Of a stretch of 64,000 bases of DNA, positions 1 to 9,936 are shown one piece after another. The notes beneath the pieces are model-generated. The model did not search any database and had not been told where the DNA came from. It saw nothing but the letters and a program-made list of their open reading frames with translations. Within the stretch, counting starts at the first letter, position 1; each line of letters begins with the position of its first letter. A program made the translations under genes and the position numbers. The stretch is from Branchiostoma belcheri (lineage: Eukaryota; Chordata; Leptocardii; Amphioxiformes; Branchiostomatidae), in contig NW_017803898.1 in NCBI RefSeq assembly GCF_001625305.1, positions 571,957-635,956 of the forward strand, in the 5' to 3' direction.

Positions 1-244
1 TTGGAAGCTCCTTATACATAAACACGTCTGGATTGGTATACTCTGACCTGGTCAATGACCTGAACCAGACCGTCTCTCACCATGGTAACTGGTGTTGGGT
101 TACATCATGTTGCAATTTTATAGTAGGAGGGATTTGAACTCCTGTCACCATATATGTGAGTGAACGTGTTTGCCGTATGAATTAACAGAGCAGACCATAT
201 GCGAAGGTAAACATAATGCATTTGCTTTGCAAATGTTACCTTTC
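1..244 (+). mobile_element. MITE-A copy 1 (left end outside window)
   Basis: First of eleven copies of a ~245-bp dispersed non-autonomous element. The shared order is a T/C-rich end, a central GTTACCATGGTGAC-type palindrome, 'catgttgcaattttatag', 'aggagggattt.gactcctgtcacc', 'cagaccatatgcgaaggtaaacat' and a 'gcatttgctttgcaaatgttacc' end. Complete copies have short terminal inverted repeats of about ATGTTTACC. No coding capacity. The family name is only a label used here. Confidence 0.75.
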
Positions 245-294
245 TAGTTTTGTTTGGTTTTAGTCTTTCACAATATGTCCTAATATCCCACTAG

Positions 295-682
295 ATTAGC
301 CCGACTTGGGACGGTGCGAAGCTGCGTTTCGAGTTTGACTCGCCGAAAGGGAAACAGACACAGGAGCGAGAGGTCCGGGCAGACGGACGGATGTACCTGG
401 TAACCCCCCCCCCTTCAAGAAAAGGAATGTTACAGGGCTCGTTGCCCTAATACATGGGAATTATGTCAGAAAAAAATGAATAGCTTTAGACAATGAAAAA
501 CACACATTGGCCGGGTAGTCCAACCTTAAAAGTGTCTATTTAGTCCATAACGAGAGAATTTCATACGACAGAAACTATCGTGACAATGTCATGACATATT
601 TAGCAATGCTACGCTTATTTTCACAAAGGTGATGACCGCACCGGACGGGACCAAGTGCACCAGGATCTTCGCCAAGGAGTAA
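295..682 (+). CDS. iLBP/FABP-family gene 1, last two exons
   Basis: Partial gene; earlier exons lie left of the window. Exon 295-399 (105 nt, acceptor ...ccactag, donor GTAACC) encodes ISPTWDGAKLRFEF...REVRADGRMYL, aligning with the 105-nt fourth exon of the two downstream genes (both DG.K[LM]R...GK...REx). The final exon 629-682 (54 nt, acceptor ...cacaaag) encodes VMTAPDGTKCTRIFAKE and stops with TAA. The C-terminal R-x-F matches the iLBP R-x-[YF] residues that bind the ligand carboxylate, so this is a genuine lipid-binding protein; the protein is a cytosolic beta-barrel carrier of fatty acids or retinoids. Ligand is not deducible. Exon lengths fit the classic FABP gene plan (about 102 and 51 nt). 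Confidence 0.8.
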
Positions 683-742
683 CCATGGCAACCTGTCACC
701 ATGGCAACCTGTCACTATGGCAACCGGTGGCCGGGGCAACTG
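679..742 (+). promoter_or_regulatory. Tandem RFX X-box array, 16-bp period
   Basis: Four direct 16-bp units start at 679, 695, 711 and 727. The first three contain GTAACCATGGCAAC, GTCACCATGGCAAC and GTCACTATGGCAAC, each a full match to the X-box consensus RYYNYYATRRNRAC bound by RFX factors. The fourth is decayed. The first unit overlaps the TAA stop of lipid-binding gene 1, so the array sits in its 3' UTR, about 1 kb upstream of gene 2's TATA box. Binding is inferred. Confidence 0.6.
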
Positions 743-837
743 GCCATATGGCATCTGCAACATACTTTTGTTTATAAAAAAACATCTCATGCATTACATG
801 CAACAAAATTAACGTAGATTAGGGTCATACAAAAGTT

Positions 838-843
838 AATAAA
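838..843 (+). terminator. Poly(A) signal of iLBP gene 1
   Basis: AATAAA 156 nt after the stop codon of gene 1; no better candidate is nearer. Confidence 0.5.
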
Positions 844-1203
844 CCTGTAAATTTCTTTCAGTACAAAGCTGTCTTTTTTCTTTAATCCGTGTTTTTTAAA
901 GTGGCATGTACATGTTGAAAGTCCATCGTACGTCAACTTTATGCCCAAACTTAACTGCAATAAGATGCCCATATAAGGCAATGTCAAAAGTATGAAGTTT
1001 TGCTTGGACTTAAGACCATGATGTCATTGTTTGTCAAAAGCACTCATTCTGTATGTCAACGGCCGAGAGGTCGACGAAAAAGATAAGAATTCCACGAAAT
1101 TCTTACATTTCCTGTTCCGGGAAAGCATGATACACGTTGGAACAACAGCACAAGGATCCTGCCTTGTTAACGTTCGATAGAATATGGCGTCTCCATGGCA
1201 ACG

Positions 1204-1216
1204 GCCGCCATGTTGG
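1204..1216 (+). promoter_or_regulatory. YY1-type site, iLBP gene 2 upstream
   Basis: GCCGCCATGTTGG (reverse CCAACATGGCGGC) resembles the YY1 core and is kept in the duplicated unit at 5115-5127. It lies ~500 bp upstream of the TATA box, so it may be distal or incidental. Confidence 0.35.
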
Positions 1217-1711
1217 TTAGGTGACCTCAAAGTCATTGGACGTGACCATGTGTTGCCAATGTTGTGTAAAAATAGAAATAGACCTGCAACAGAACTAGCG
1301 ATGGCGTTTTCTAAGATTTAGTTATGTTTTCTAAATTATATTCATCTTGAAAAGAAAAAAAAGGGAAACCTATATTAATTCTCTAATGAAAATAAGAATA
1401 GTCTACGCCCCCCTTCTTACATGTTGTTGGTAGTGAACCAATACAACCAATTGTTAGTTAATGTTATATTGACTTAGCTGTCTGGTACACCGTGCATCTA
1501 GTTCTATGATTTCCCAAACGATATTTTAACGCCAGAACACTATATTAGTAGTAATGCATTCCATTCAAGGAAAGATAGAAGAACTGAGATTATTTTTAAT
1601 GCTTGTTCCTTTAACCGTTACTATAAAATATGGAAATTTGATTTGAAAAAAAAAGTAGCGAAGGTTTCTTTAGGATAAACATCCATGGTTTGAAACCGCC
1701 ACCCTTTCACA

Positions 1712-1718
1712 TATAAAG
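1712..1718 (+). promoter_or_regulatory. TATA box of iLBP gene 2
   Basis: TATAAAG about 107 bp before the ATG, placing transcription start near 1742. The matching element of gene 3 is TATATAAG at 5645-5652, in the same position relative to its ATG. Confidence 0.7.
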
Positions 1719-1818
1719 AGGTTCAACTTTTGACCGAGTCCACTTCTAACTCCCGTCTCACCGACACACCATCACCAGCTCGCTCGGTCCACCAGTCGAC
1801 ATACCCCCGAAGAAAACC

Positions 1819-4489
1819 ATGAGTTTCAGCGGTACTTTCAAGCCTCACAAGGTCGACAAGGAGGGGATGAAAAAGTTCTACGAACTACTGGGTAAAACAT
1901 CTATCCTGGTTGCAGTTTTATGACATTTTTGTTACATTTTATTGGTCTCAACATGTTGTAGTTGGCCTATACATTCATAGTAATTCACTCAGATTTCAGC
2001 CATGGAAGTGCATAGCTAGCCTCTACCAGGCTTCAGAAGCGGCTCAGAATAGACAGATAACATGCTAGGGGAGTTGGTCCGGCAAATGTACTCCTTCGGC
2101 GGACCAACTCCCCTGGCATGTTCTCTGTTTATTTGGCCAATTTCTACTCTTTCTGGCCGCTTCTAGTTCTGAAGCCTGGTAGAGGCTAATTCATAGCCTG
2201 AGTACGCTGGGGATTCTTTTGAGGTATTGGCTTAAAGTATTTTTTCCATAGCCAAAAAGGCCAGCTGAAAAGATTTGCACCCCTACGATCAAGACAGGGA
2301 CGCATTTGACTTCGTTCATACCAGGGTTTGCACATATAGATTCGTAATTTGACATTCTCAATTGTATAGTTAATGCAAAAAATGTTTCTATAGAAGACTA
2401 AGGAAGTCTACAAGGTCCAAGAGTTACTGTACCAAAATGTCTATGACGTGTCCACACGCCCCACCTCAGTTCGCATCAGAGTTTGACTTGAGCCTGTAGC
2501 CTGACCTTAGCTGAGACGTTCAACAATAGAGATGCCATAACGTACAATCGGCTGTTTAATCATTGATTGCTTGATTGCCGGTTCACCGCACGGTCGACGT
2601 CTAGGCTGGGTGTAAAGTTGCTTTAGTTCAAAGGGTATACATACTAGTGTATGGACGAAGTGAAGTATATGTTGTTTGTTTAAGCAGCTTTAATTATTTA
2701 TCCTATTTATTAGCACCGAAGTTAAAAACGTGCTAACTTCTATTACATGGGATAGCCATAGGTAAAAATTAATTACAACACTCTGAACAGTCTATATGGT
2801 CTCAGTCTAATATCCCATTAATTTACCAGAAAGAGATTTGAAATTTCTCTATATGGTGAATTAATGGGATAGCACCCCTACTATCTGTTTAAGCTGCTGG
2901 AAAGAGGAGGAATTTGCCAAATAGACGTGACATGGCCTCGCTAGATATTCCGAAGAAGCCAACTGCACTCCTTTAGCGGACTAATATTCCACTGGCCCTG
3001 GCATATCATCTGTCTGTTTGACTTTCCACTCTTTCCAGCTGCCTCTGAAGCCTGATAGAGGCTACATAGATGATAGCCTACAATCTATTTGTACCCCACA
3101 GACGCACCTCCGGCTATTCTGGAAGGTGTTGGTGGTTTTCTGGACAAAATCTACTACAGCACCGAGGACAACGGAGACTCCTTGACCACCACTGTAAGTT
3201 AAAGTTATGGTTGCCAAACCTATTTTCGCTGCCAGGTCTCATTGAGAAACAGATCTAGAGCAAAAGCAAAATGTTTACCTTCGGACATGGTCAGCTCTGT
3301 TAATTCTTACTCAAACACATTCACATTCATGTAGTACTAGTATATGGTGACAGGAGCAGAGCAGACCATGAAATTGCAACATTATGTAACCCAACATCAG
3401 TCACCATGGTGACAGACGTCAACAAATCATGTCATTGGTCAGGTCAGAGGTTACTGTTTAGTGAAGAAGAGGAAGAAACTGAGCAAAAACAATATGTTTT
3501 CCTTCGGTAAACATAATAATAATGGTCTTCACTGTCATTCTCTAGATACATGGTCTTCCAGACGGAGACAAGGTGAAGACCATAAAGCTGGGTGAGGAGG
3601 TGGAGGACACTGGTCGCCTGGGAAAGGTCAAGGTGAGCAGACGTCATAATGTTACAACGGCTACGTTTTTGGTGACGCCTCAGGGGCAACGCCGTTTTGC
3701 AGCAGTACCTTTGGAGTGCCTTACCTTCGTTACCTATGTTCGTTACCTTCATGATTTTTGGTAGGCAAGTTACTGTAGGGAAGACGATTGTCAAGTTCGA
3801 AAATGGGCCTTATAGGGGATCCCTACGCTACCTATCACAAGTTGTGTTTATTGGTTTGTGTGCGACCAGGATAGCTCGTTTACTATGAGATATGTAGATG
3901 TTCTTACTATAAATATGCTGTTTCCAGGTGAAAGTGGTCCGGGATGGAAACAAGATGCGTTCCACGGAGACTTACGCCAACGGCAAAACCAGCAGCACCG
4001 TTCGGGAACTCAACGGGGACGAGATGACTGTCGTAAGTACAAGTCGTAAGTCGTAAATGCACTGAGTACCAGTATGAAGTACCGTATACATATACTATAC
4101 TATACTATACTATACTATACTATACTATACTATACTATACTATACTATACTACATGTACATTCGAATTCGTTACATTCATAGTGGATCCTATATACCATA
4201 TAGTAGGATCCTGAGATAGTCATTATTATAGAAATTTCTGTGAAGTATCATTAATAAACATCGAAGTAATAGCCAAGGAATGCCTTATATAATTGACCTT
4301 AAACTAGTTAGCATAAATCATCATATTGTAAACAAGAGGAAATCAAGGTCCATACGAATGGTTGGCTCTGTGCAACATTTTAGTAAAACTTAACAGATTG
4401 TTTTGTTAACATTCAGCTTTCTATCCGCACATGTACAGACCATGACAACAGGTGACTTCACGGTCTCCCATGTGTACAAGAAGGCCTAG
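1819..4489 (+). CDS. iLBP/FABP-family protein, gene 2 (5 exons)
   Basis: Cytosolic beta-barrel carrier of a hydrophobic ligand (fatty acid- or retinoid-binding family). Exons 1819-1891, 3102-3193, 3546-3632, 3928-4032 and 4439-4489 join to 135 residues, the family size. Exon 1 (73 nt) and last exon (51 nt) equal the classic FABP lengths; the usual ~173-nt second exon is split by an extra intron into 92+87 nt. N-terminus MSFSGTFKPHKVDKEGMKKF corresponds to the FxGxW opening and helix-turn-helix lid; RELNGDEMTV and GDFTVSHVYKKA are the last strands. The R-x-Y carboxylate motif reads H-V-Y here, as in gene 3, whereas gene 1 keeps R-I-F, which suggests a changed ligand. TATA box upstream, AATAAA downstream. 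The sister copy is gene 3. Confidence 0.9.
2017..2188. mobile_element. Foldback MITE (TAGCCTCTACCAGGCTTC ends)
   Basis: Nearly palindromic 172-bp element in intron 1: TAGCCTCTACCAGGCTTC...GAAGCCTGGTAGAGGCTA with long arms containing 'ggccaaat' and 'aactcccc.ggcatgtt'. Flanks (GTGCATAGC and ATTCATAGC) look like a decayed 9-bp target duplication. The same insertion is present at the matching place of gene 3 (5913-6060), so it predates the gene duplication. Confidence 0.75.
2811..2871. repeat. Short inverted repeat
   Basis: Thirteen-bp perfect arms, TATCCCATTAATT and AATTAATGGGATA, around a 35-nt spacer with an inner partial pairing. Possibly a tiny foldback element. Confidence 0.6.
2884..3066. 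mobile_element. Decayed foldback MITE in intron 1
   Basis: Eroded relative of the element at 2017: 'gctggaaagagga..aatttgccaaatagacgtgacatg' on the left pairs loosely with 'tttccagctgcctctgaagcctgatagaggct' on the right. Its left half survives in gene 3 near 6608-6690. Confidence 0.55.
3271..3514 (-). mobile_element. MITE-A copy 2
   Basis: Full-length inverted copy in intron 2 of gene 2, from ATGTTTACCTTCG to CGGTAAACAT; it carries the X-box-like CACCATGGTGAC core and is absent from the same intron of gene 3 in this orientation. Confidence 0.75.
4091..4152 (+). repeat. (TATAC)n microsatellite
   Basis: About twelve perfect pentanucleotide units in intron 4 of iLBP gene 2; absent from gene 3, so it grew after the duplication. 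Confidence 0.95.
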
Positions 4490-4796
4490 GGAGTGATGAC
4501 AACTGTTGGAACTGCAACTCACTTCTTCAACGGATGCCTGATTTCTACGAAGCCACCGAGCACAGCTGCTTTTCGAACGCTCATTGTAAATGTAAACGAA
4601 GTAAAGCGCCTTTCTACGAAGGCCCACAGCGACAAAACATATGTACGGTAGCGCAGCATGCATAAGCCAATCAAAAGCTGTCTACCTTTGTCGTTCAGGC
4701 TTTTGCTACTGCTGATACCATTAAGAAGACCGTACACACGTACGGTACTACGATTGGGCGTTGATATCCTTTTGGTTGCAATGTGGTTTTCTATGC

Positions 4797-4802
4797 AATA
4801 AA
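4797..4802 (+). terminator. Poly(A) signal of iLBP gene 2
   Basis: AATAAA in 'tctatgcaataaattgc', about 310 nt after the stop; conserved at 9411-9416 behind gene 3. Confidence 0.7.
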
Positions 4803-5114
4803 TTGCATTTTTGCAAAGATCTCAGCGTGCCTGTGTTCTGATTTCCCACATCAAAGGTGCGAAAGAGCTAACGTGGCAATGGGGTCCTCTAGCGCTTAAA
4901 GTGTTTATTGCAGCTCAGTCAGTGACCTTTGGCAGTACCGACAGTGATTGGTAGAGGTCGTTCTCTCTTTTCAGCTAACACCAACATACTATATAACTTA
5001 TATGAAATGACTCAGTAACAACTCAAACAAATGGAATAGAAACGAGACATGTTGGAACAATAGAACAAGAACCCTGCCCTTTAACGTTCGATGGAACAAC
5101 GTTCGATGGCGACG

Positions 5115-5127
5115 GCCGCCATGTTGG
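5115..5127 (+). promoter_or_regulatory. YY1-type site, iLBP gene 3 upstream
   Basis: GCCGCCATGTTGG, the duplicate of the site at 1204-1216, retained while neighbouring bases have changed. Confidence 0.35.
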
Positions 5128-5644
5128 TGACGTGACCCCAAAGCCATTGAACTTTTTGACGTGGCCAAGTAAACTAATTCTTTATGAATAAGCCTTTTCA
5201 ACCATCTATATCATATATAGACAACAAACAGTATTAGTGATGCTGTTTTCTGTTTTGATAATGGTATCTTAAAGAAAAAATCGAGGATCCTATTCTGTAA
5301 TGAACAATAATTATAATAAATTACGCCCCTTCCTTTCAAGTTGTTGGTAGTGAACCAAATTAACAACCAATTGTAAGTTAATGTCGTATTGACTTAGCTG
5401 TCTGGTACACCATGCTACAAGTTCTATGGCTTCTCAAACGATATTTGAACGCCAGAACAGGTTAATACATTCCATTCTAAGAAAAATAGAAGTCTGAGAT
5501 TATTTCCTCATGTTTGTTCCTTTACGTTTGTATTTAGACGAATGAGACAAAATATGGGATTGTGAAATTTGATTTTAAAAAAAAATGAGCAATATGTGGT
5601 TCTTGAAGAATGGACATCCGTAATTTGCAATGGTCCCTTTGGCA

Positions 5645-5652
5645 TATATAAG
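5645..5652 (+). promoter_or_regulatory. TATA box of iLBP gene 3
   Basis: TATATAAG about 105 bp before the ATG; followed by the 'gttcaagttttgaccgagtcc' 5' UTR block shared with gene 2. Confidence 0.7.
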
Positions 5653-5754
5653 TCGGTTCAAGTTTTGACCGAGTCCACTTCTTACTCCACGGTCTCACCG
5701 ACACACCTTCGCCAGTTCCCCGGTCCACCTGTCGACCTCGCCCCGAAGAAAACC

Positions 5755-8700
5755 ATGAGTTTCAGCGGTACCTTCAAGCCTTCCAAGATCGACAAGGAGG
5801 GGATGAAAAAGTTCTACGAACTTCTGGGTATTTTACATTTTATTGGTCTTAACATGTTATAGTTGGCTTGTAAATGTACAGTAACTCTGGCGTCTGTCAA
5901 AGAAATGCATAGCTAGCCTCTACCAGGCTTCAGAAGCGACTGGAAAGAGTAGAAATGGACCAAATAGACAGATAACATGCCAGGGGAGTTAGTCCGGCAA
6001 ATGCACTCCTTCGGTGGACACTCCACTGACAAGTTATCTGACAGTGTGTTTGGCCAATTTCTTCTCTCTATTCTTTCTTTGTAATCATACAGACCGTCTG
6101 GGAACATGCTTAGCAGAACAACCGACATGTTCGTAATTTGAAAGTCAAAATTTGCATAGTTGAACAATGAAAAAAAAAGTCTCTCCAATACTAAGAAACC
6201 TACAAGTCCAAGAGTGCAAAAATAGCTGAGTCACATGCCACACCCCCCAGTTCGTATCAGAGTTCGACTTTGACTCTGCAGACTGCCTCGACCTTTCAAA
6301 CTATAGCTGAGACATACAACAATACCGAAATGTCATGACTAACATTCGGCTGTTTAATCATTGATAATTTGATTGCTTGTTCACCGCGCAGTCACGACTG
6401 GGAGTAAAGTTGCTTTTAAGTTCAAAGGGTAGACGTACTAAGCCTCTACCAGGCTTGAGGGCGCGGCTGGAAATAGTAGANNNNNNNNNNNNNNNNNNNN
6501 CCTCGGCGTGTTATCTCTCTAGTTGGCCAATTTCTACTATTTCCAGCCGCGCCCTCAAGCCTGGTAGAGGCTAGACGTACTAGTGTATGGGCGAAGTGAA
6601 GTATAAGTTGCTGGAAAGAGTCGAAATTGGCCAAAAAGAGAAAGAGAACATGACAGGACCTCGCTAAATATTCAGAAGAAGCAAACCTTAGGTGTTATTG
6701 TAATTCCTGATTTTTTTCACGGTACTTCTATGTTCACTGTTTTCACTGTCAATTCTGTACCGTGAACTTGTCATTACAGTAGTAAGAAACAGGAGGAGCC
6801 AGTAAAAAACCCTCCCGGTCCCGGGCTGGGGTTCGAACCCACGACCTCCAGGGCACCAGAGCTTCATAACCAGACGCTCTAACCGCTCGGCCGGGTCAGT
6901 TGGTAGCGCCTATAACCCCCCATTGTTACACTACTCCCCCTTTTCTTTTCAAGAGTCGTCCTCGAATCTTCCGAATTCGACATCCCTGGAGCGGCACTCA
7001 TTGCCAGAACTCGCAGGGCCGGTGTGGGAACAAAATAATTCCTGGACTTTCCTTTTCCTGCTAGTGATAGACTATAAACTGAGTGCCAGACCCATAGAAC
7101 ACTGGACACAAAGTATCTCAGTGTGCACACTTTGTGTCCAGTGTACTATGGGTCTGGCATCCAGGCTGATAATCTAATCGTTGTTCTCAGAGGCTCCCCC
7201 GGCTGTTTTGGAAGGTTTGGAGAAATTTGGGCCGGACAAGATACACTTCACCACAGTGGACAACGGAGACTCCATAACCACTACTGTAAGTTGGGGTCTT
7301 AAGTTTCAAGTTTACTTATTATACCAGGGCATATCTCAGATCCGTTGATCTGCTTTTCAGATATGCCTGGGCACACACATTAAAAAATGCATTCATAAAA
7401 AAACTAGAAAGGCTGACACTCGCTTTGGAGCAAATGCAACAGATGGCTTCACCACATATGCATCCCCCGTACCAAAAATGGACCTATCCCCTCTTCCCCA
7501 AACACGTAAGGTCATTGACCTGAACCAGGCGTCTATCACCATGGTAACTAGAGTTGGGTTACATCATGTTGCAATTTTATAGCAGGAGGGATTTAGACTC
7601 CAGTCACCATATATATGAATGTATTTGAGTAAGAATTAACAGACCAGACCATATGCGAAGGTAAACATTATGCATTTGCTTTGCAAATGTTACCTTTTGT
7701 TTCGTCGTAGATCTAGTTCAGGATTCATTCGCACAAAGCTAAAATAATGGTCTTCATCGTCCTTCTTTAGATACATGGTCTTCCAGACGGAGACAAGGTG
7801 AAGACCATGAAGCTGGGTGAGGAAGTGGACGACCATGGTCGCCTGGGGAAGCTCAAGGTGAGATGGCGTCATAAAAACACGACTGTTTTTTTGGCGACGC
7901 CTCAGGGGCGACGCCGTTTTGTAGCAGTACCCTTGCAGTGCCCTAGCCTAGTACATTACCTTCGCCAGAAGGTTATGTTAACTTTTCGGTTTGGCTATGG
8001 TGGTGTGACTGTGGATGTAGACAGGACAACTCTTGAAGCCATGGGTAGATTTTCATGGTTTTTGGTAGGCAAGTTACTGTTGGGAAGACAAAGGTCAAGT
8101 TCGAAAATTAGCCTTATGGGGGGGGGGGGGGCGAGGACAAGCCCGTGGGCAGATATGAAGTACGGGAACGTGTTGACCCGCTCCAATCTACAGTGTATTA
8201 AGTATGGCAAGGTGGTGACCCGCTCCGATCTACCGTGTATTAAGTATGGGAAGGCGGTGACGCGCTCCGATCTACCGTGTATTAAGTATGGGAAGGCGAT
8301 CGGTGTCCAGGATTGTTGTTGGTGACCAGGATAGCTCATTTACTATGCGATATGTAGATCACAAAGATCGGTTTGGTGATGTTGTCACTACACAACTGTC
8401 GCAAGAAGGTTTTAGGTTTGGCTATATATGGTAGAGTGCCTGCGGATGTAGGCAGGATAACTCTTGAAGCCATCGATGGATGTTCATAATTTTTGGTAGG
8501 CATGTTACTGTAGGGAAGACGAAGGTTAAGTTCGAAAATGGGCCTTTTGGAAGGTCCCTACGCAATCTTTTTGTTTATTGATTTTTTTATATATTCCAAC
8601 ATGTAATCAATTATTGATTTGTGACTAGGATAACTCGTTTACTACGCGATCTGTAGATTCGTCTACTGATGTTCTCACTATACTACTGTTGTTTCCAGCT

Positions 8701-9114
8701 GAAAATGGTGCGGGATGGAAACAAGATGCGTTCCACGGAGACCTACGCCAACGGGAAAACCAGCAGCATCGTGCGGGAACTCAACGGGGACGAGATGACA
8801 GTCGTAAGTACAAGACCGAAGGTCAAGTCAAAAGTAGCCTCCACAGCATGCCAAAAACCGGGGGTTTTGGGGGTCTTCATGGTCTTTGGGAGCTTTTATG
8901 TGCTATTTTCTGACTGCATGTAGACAACATAGCCGGTCTGGTTGAATTACCCCCGTTTTTAGAACTGGGCTAATCAGAAAACAGCCGAAGACCACCAATA
9001 AACCCCCAGTTCTATAAGCCTGCTACAGAGGTTTTCGTTGACATCCAGCTTTCTATCCCACAGACTATGACTACAGGTGACTTCACGGTCTCCCATGTGT
9101 ACAAGCGGGAGTGA
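5755..9114 (+). CDS. iLBP/FABP-family protein, gene 3 (5 exons)
   Basis: Tandem paralogue of gene 2. Exons 5755-5827 (73 nt), 7191-7285 (95), 7771-7857 (87), 8699-8803 (105) and 9064-9114 (51) join to 136 residues, one codon longer than gene 2 in exon 2. Differences concentrate in exon 2 (LEKFGPDKIHFTTVDNGDSI against VGGFLDKIYYSTEDNGDSL), the strands lining the cavity entrance; exons 4-5 are almost the same, ending in GDFTVSHVYKRE. The same H-V-Y replaces R-x-Y. All junctions are GT-AG. Promoter (TATA), 5' UTR and poly(A) region were copied with the gene, so expression was probably similar at birth. Confidence 0.9.
5913..6060. mobile_element. Foldback MITE, truncated (matches 2017-2188)
   Basis: Same insertion as 2017-2188, in the same intron position, but its right arm is eroded after 'gtttggccaatttctt'. 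Useful as an outgroup for dating the gene duplication. Confidence 0.7.
6441..6572. mobile_element. Foldback MITE with visible target duplication, post-duplication insertion
   Basis: Arms AGCCTCTACCAGGCTTGAGG and its complement; direct repeats AGACGTACTA at 6431-6440 and 6573-6582. Gene 2 carries the unoccupied site near 2635-2650 ('gtatacatactagtgtatgg'), so this copy arrived after the tandem duplication. A 20-N assembly gap interrupts its centre. Confidence 0.85.
6481..6500. other. Assembly gap (20 N)
   Basis: Run of N inside a palindromic element, a typical place for an assembler to stop; true length unknown. Confidence 1.
6815..6900 (-). mobile_element. tRNA-like sequence (SINE head)
   Basis: On the minus strand GGCCGAGCGGTTAGAGCG resembles a Pol III A box of the Ser/Leu type and GTGGGTTCGAACCCCAG contains a B box (GGTTCGAACCC), with extra bases for a long variable arm. 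The acceptor stem does not close properly, so it is scored as tRNA-derived, not a tRNA gene. Confidence 0.55.
7084..7159. repeat. Foldback element just before iLBP gene 3 exon 2
   Basis: Long hairpin, TGCCAGACCCATAGAACACT... pairing with ...AGTGTACTATGGGTCTGGCA around a ~12-nt centre, ending 32 bp before the exon 2 acceptor. Not present in gene 2. Confidence 0.8.
7510..7697 (+). mobile_element. MITE-A copy 3 (5' truncated)
   Basis: Lacks the T/C-rich end; retains the ATGGTAAC core through 'gcaaatgttacctttt'. Lies in intron 2 of iLBP gene 3. Confidence 0.75.
8155..8306 (+). repeat. 42-bp minisatellite in iLBP gene 3 intron 3
   Basis: Three and a half copies of 'aagtatgggaaggcggtgac' plus 'gcgctccgatctaccgtgtatt'. 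The unit length is a multiple of three and happens to be open in several frames; no sign that it is translated. Preceded by a 13-G run at about 8119. Confidence 0.85.
8838..9033. mobile_element. MITE (TAGCCTCC / GGGGGTTT ends), relative of 13445-13633
   Basis: About 70-80 % similar to the intact copy at 13445-13633, with 'gggagcttttatgtgctattttctgac' and 'acaacatagccgg' shared. It sits in intron 4 of iLBP gene 3; terminal repeats are eroded. Confidence 0.7.
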
Positions 9115-9410
9115 TGACAACTGTTGGAACGGCAACTCACTTCTTCAACGGGTGCCTGATTTCTACGAAGCCACCGTGCACATGCATAAGCTGCTTTTCA
9201 AACGCTTCCGTAAACGTAAACCAAGCACACTAGTACCATTCTACGAAGGCCCACAGCGACAATACATGTGGAAACAGTAGCCAATCAAACAGTAGCAAAG
9301 CTGTCTACTTTTGTCGTTCAGCTTGCTACTGCTGATATCATGTAAGAAGACCGTACACGGTCTACGATTGGGCGTTGATATCCTTTTGGTTGCAGTGTGG
9401 TTTTCTATGC

Positions 9411-9416
9411 AATAAA
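9411..9416 (+). terminator. Poly(A) signal of iLBP gene 3
   Basis: AATAAA about 300 nt after the stop, the counterpart of 4797-4802. Confidence 0.7.
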
Positions 9417-9605
9417 TTGCCTTTTTTGCAAAGATCTCAGCGTGTCCATGCCCTGATTTTCCACATGGAATAAATTGCGAAAGAACTGACGTGGTAATGA
9501 GGGCCTCTAGCGGTCGAAGTGGTTATTGCAGCTCAGTCAGTGACCTGCTGCAGTACTGATAGTGATTGGTAGAGGTCGTTCTCGCTTATCAGCGAACACA
9601 AACAT

Positions 9606-9936
9606 ACTGAAGACATATACTATATAAAAGACAAGAAATTCAACAAACACACACAACTGGTATATATTGTTTTCTTTTCAAAAAAAAAAAAATAAAAGCA
9701 CAATTTAAATTCAAGCCTCGACATACAATGCGAAACTTTGAATTGCTTTGGACCTTCCAAACGAAGTTGATAGACAATTGTCTTATTATACACAAAGATA
9801 AACAAAAAACAACAAGACGTATTTAGAATAAAACTTGTATACATTTTGGCTTATACCATCAAGGACGTATTCTCAAATAGAAATTTTTAGGGAATGTAAA
9901 GAATCTGTACATTTGTAATATGAACAATTCAGTCCT
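9606..9936. other. Intergenic spacer, AT-rich
   Basis: Between the lipid-binding cluster and the convergent MARVEL gene. Nothing recognised beyond a poly(A) tract near 9680. Confidence 0.6.

Larger units (their letters stand above)
1000..4990 (+). repeat. Tandem gene duplication, unit 1 (iLBP gene 2)
   Basis: This ~4-kb block, from far upstream sequence through promoter, five exons and 3' flank, is repeated at 4995-9605. Shared landmarks include 'gccgccatgttgg', the 'ttgttggtagtgaacc' promoter block, both exon sets, the 'tctatgcaataaattgc' poly(A) region and the 'gcagctcagtcagtgacct' 3' flank. Introns differ by insertions. Confidence 0.85.
4995..9605 (+). repeat. Tandem gene duplication, unit 2 (iLBP gene 3)
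   Basis: Second copy of the block at 1000-4990. Coding exons are highly similar, introns are expanded by a later foldback MITE (6441-6572), tRNA-like sequence, a 42-bp minisatellite and a GTGTTCAAG-type MITE relative. Confidence 0.85.

Noticed and set aside
6815-6900. Candidate Ser/Leu-type tRNA gene
   Set aside because: A and B boxes are present but the acceptor stem does not close and an adjacent repeat follows; best read as a SINE head.
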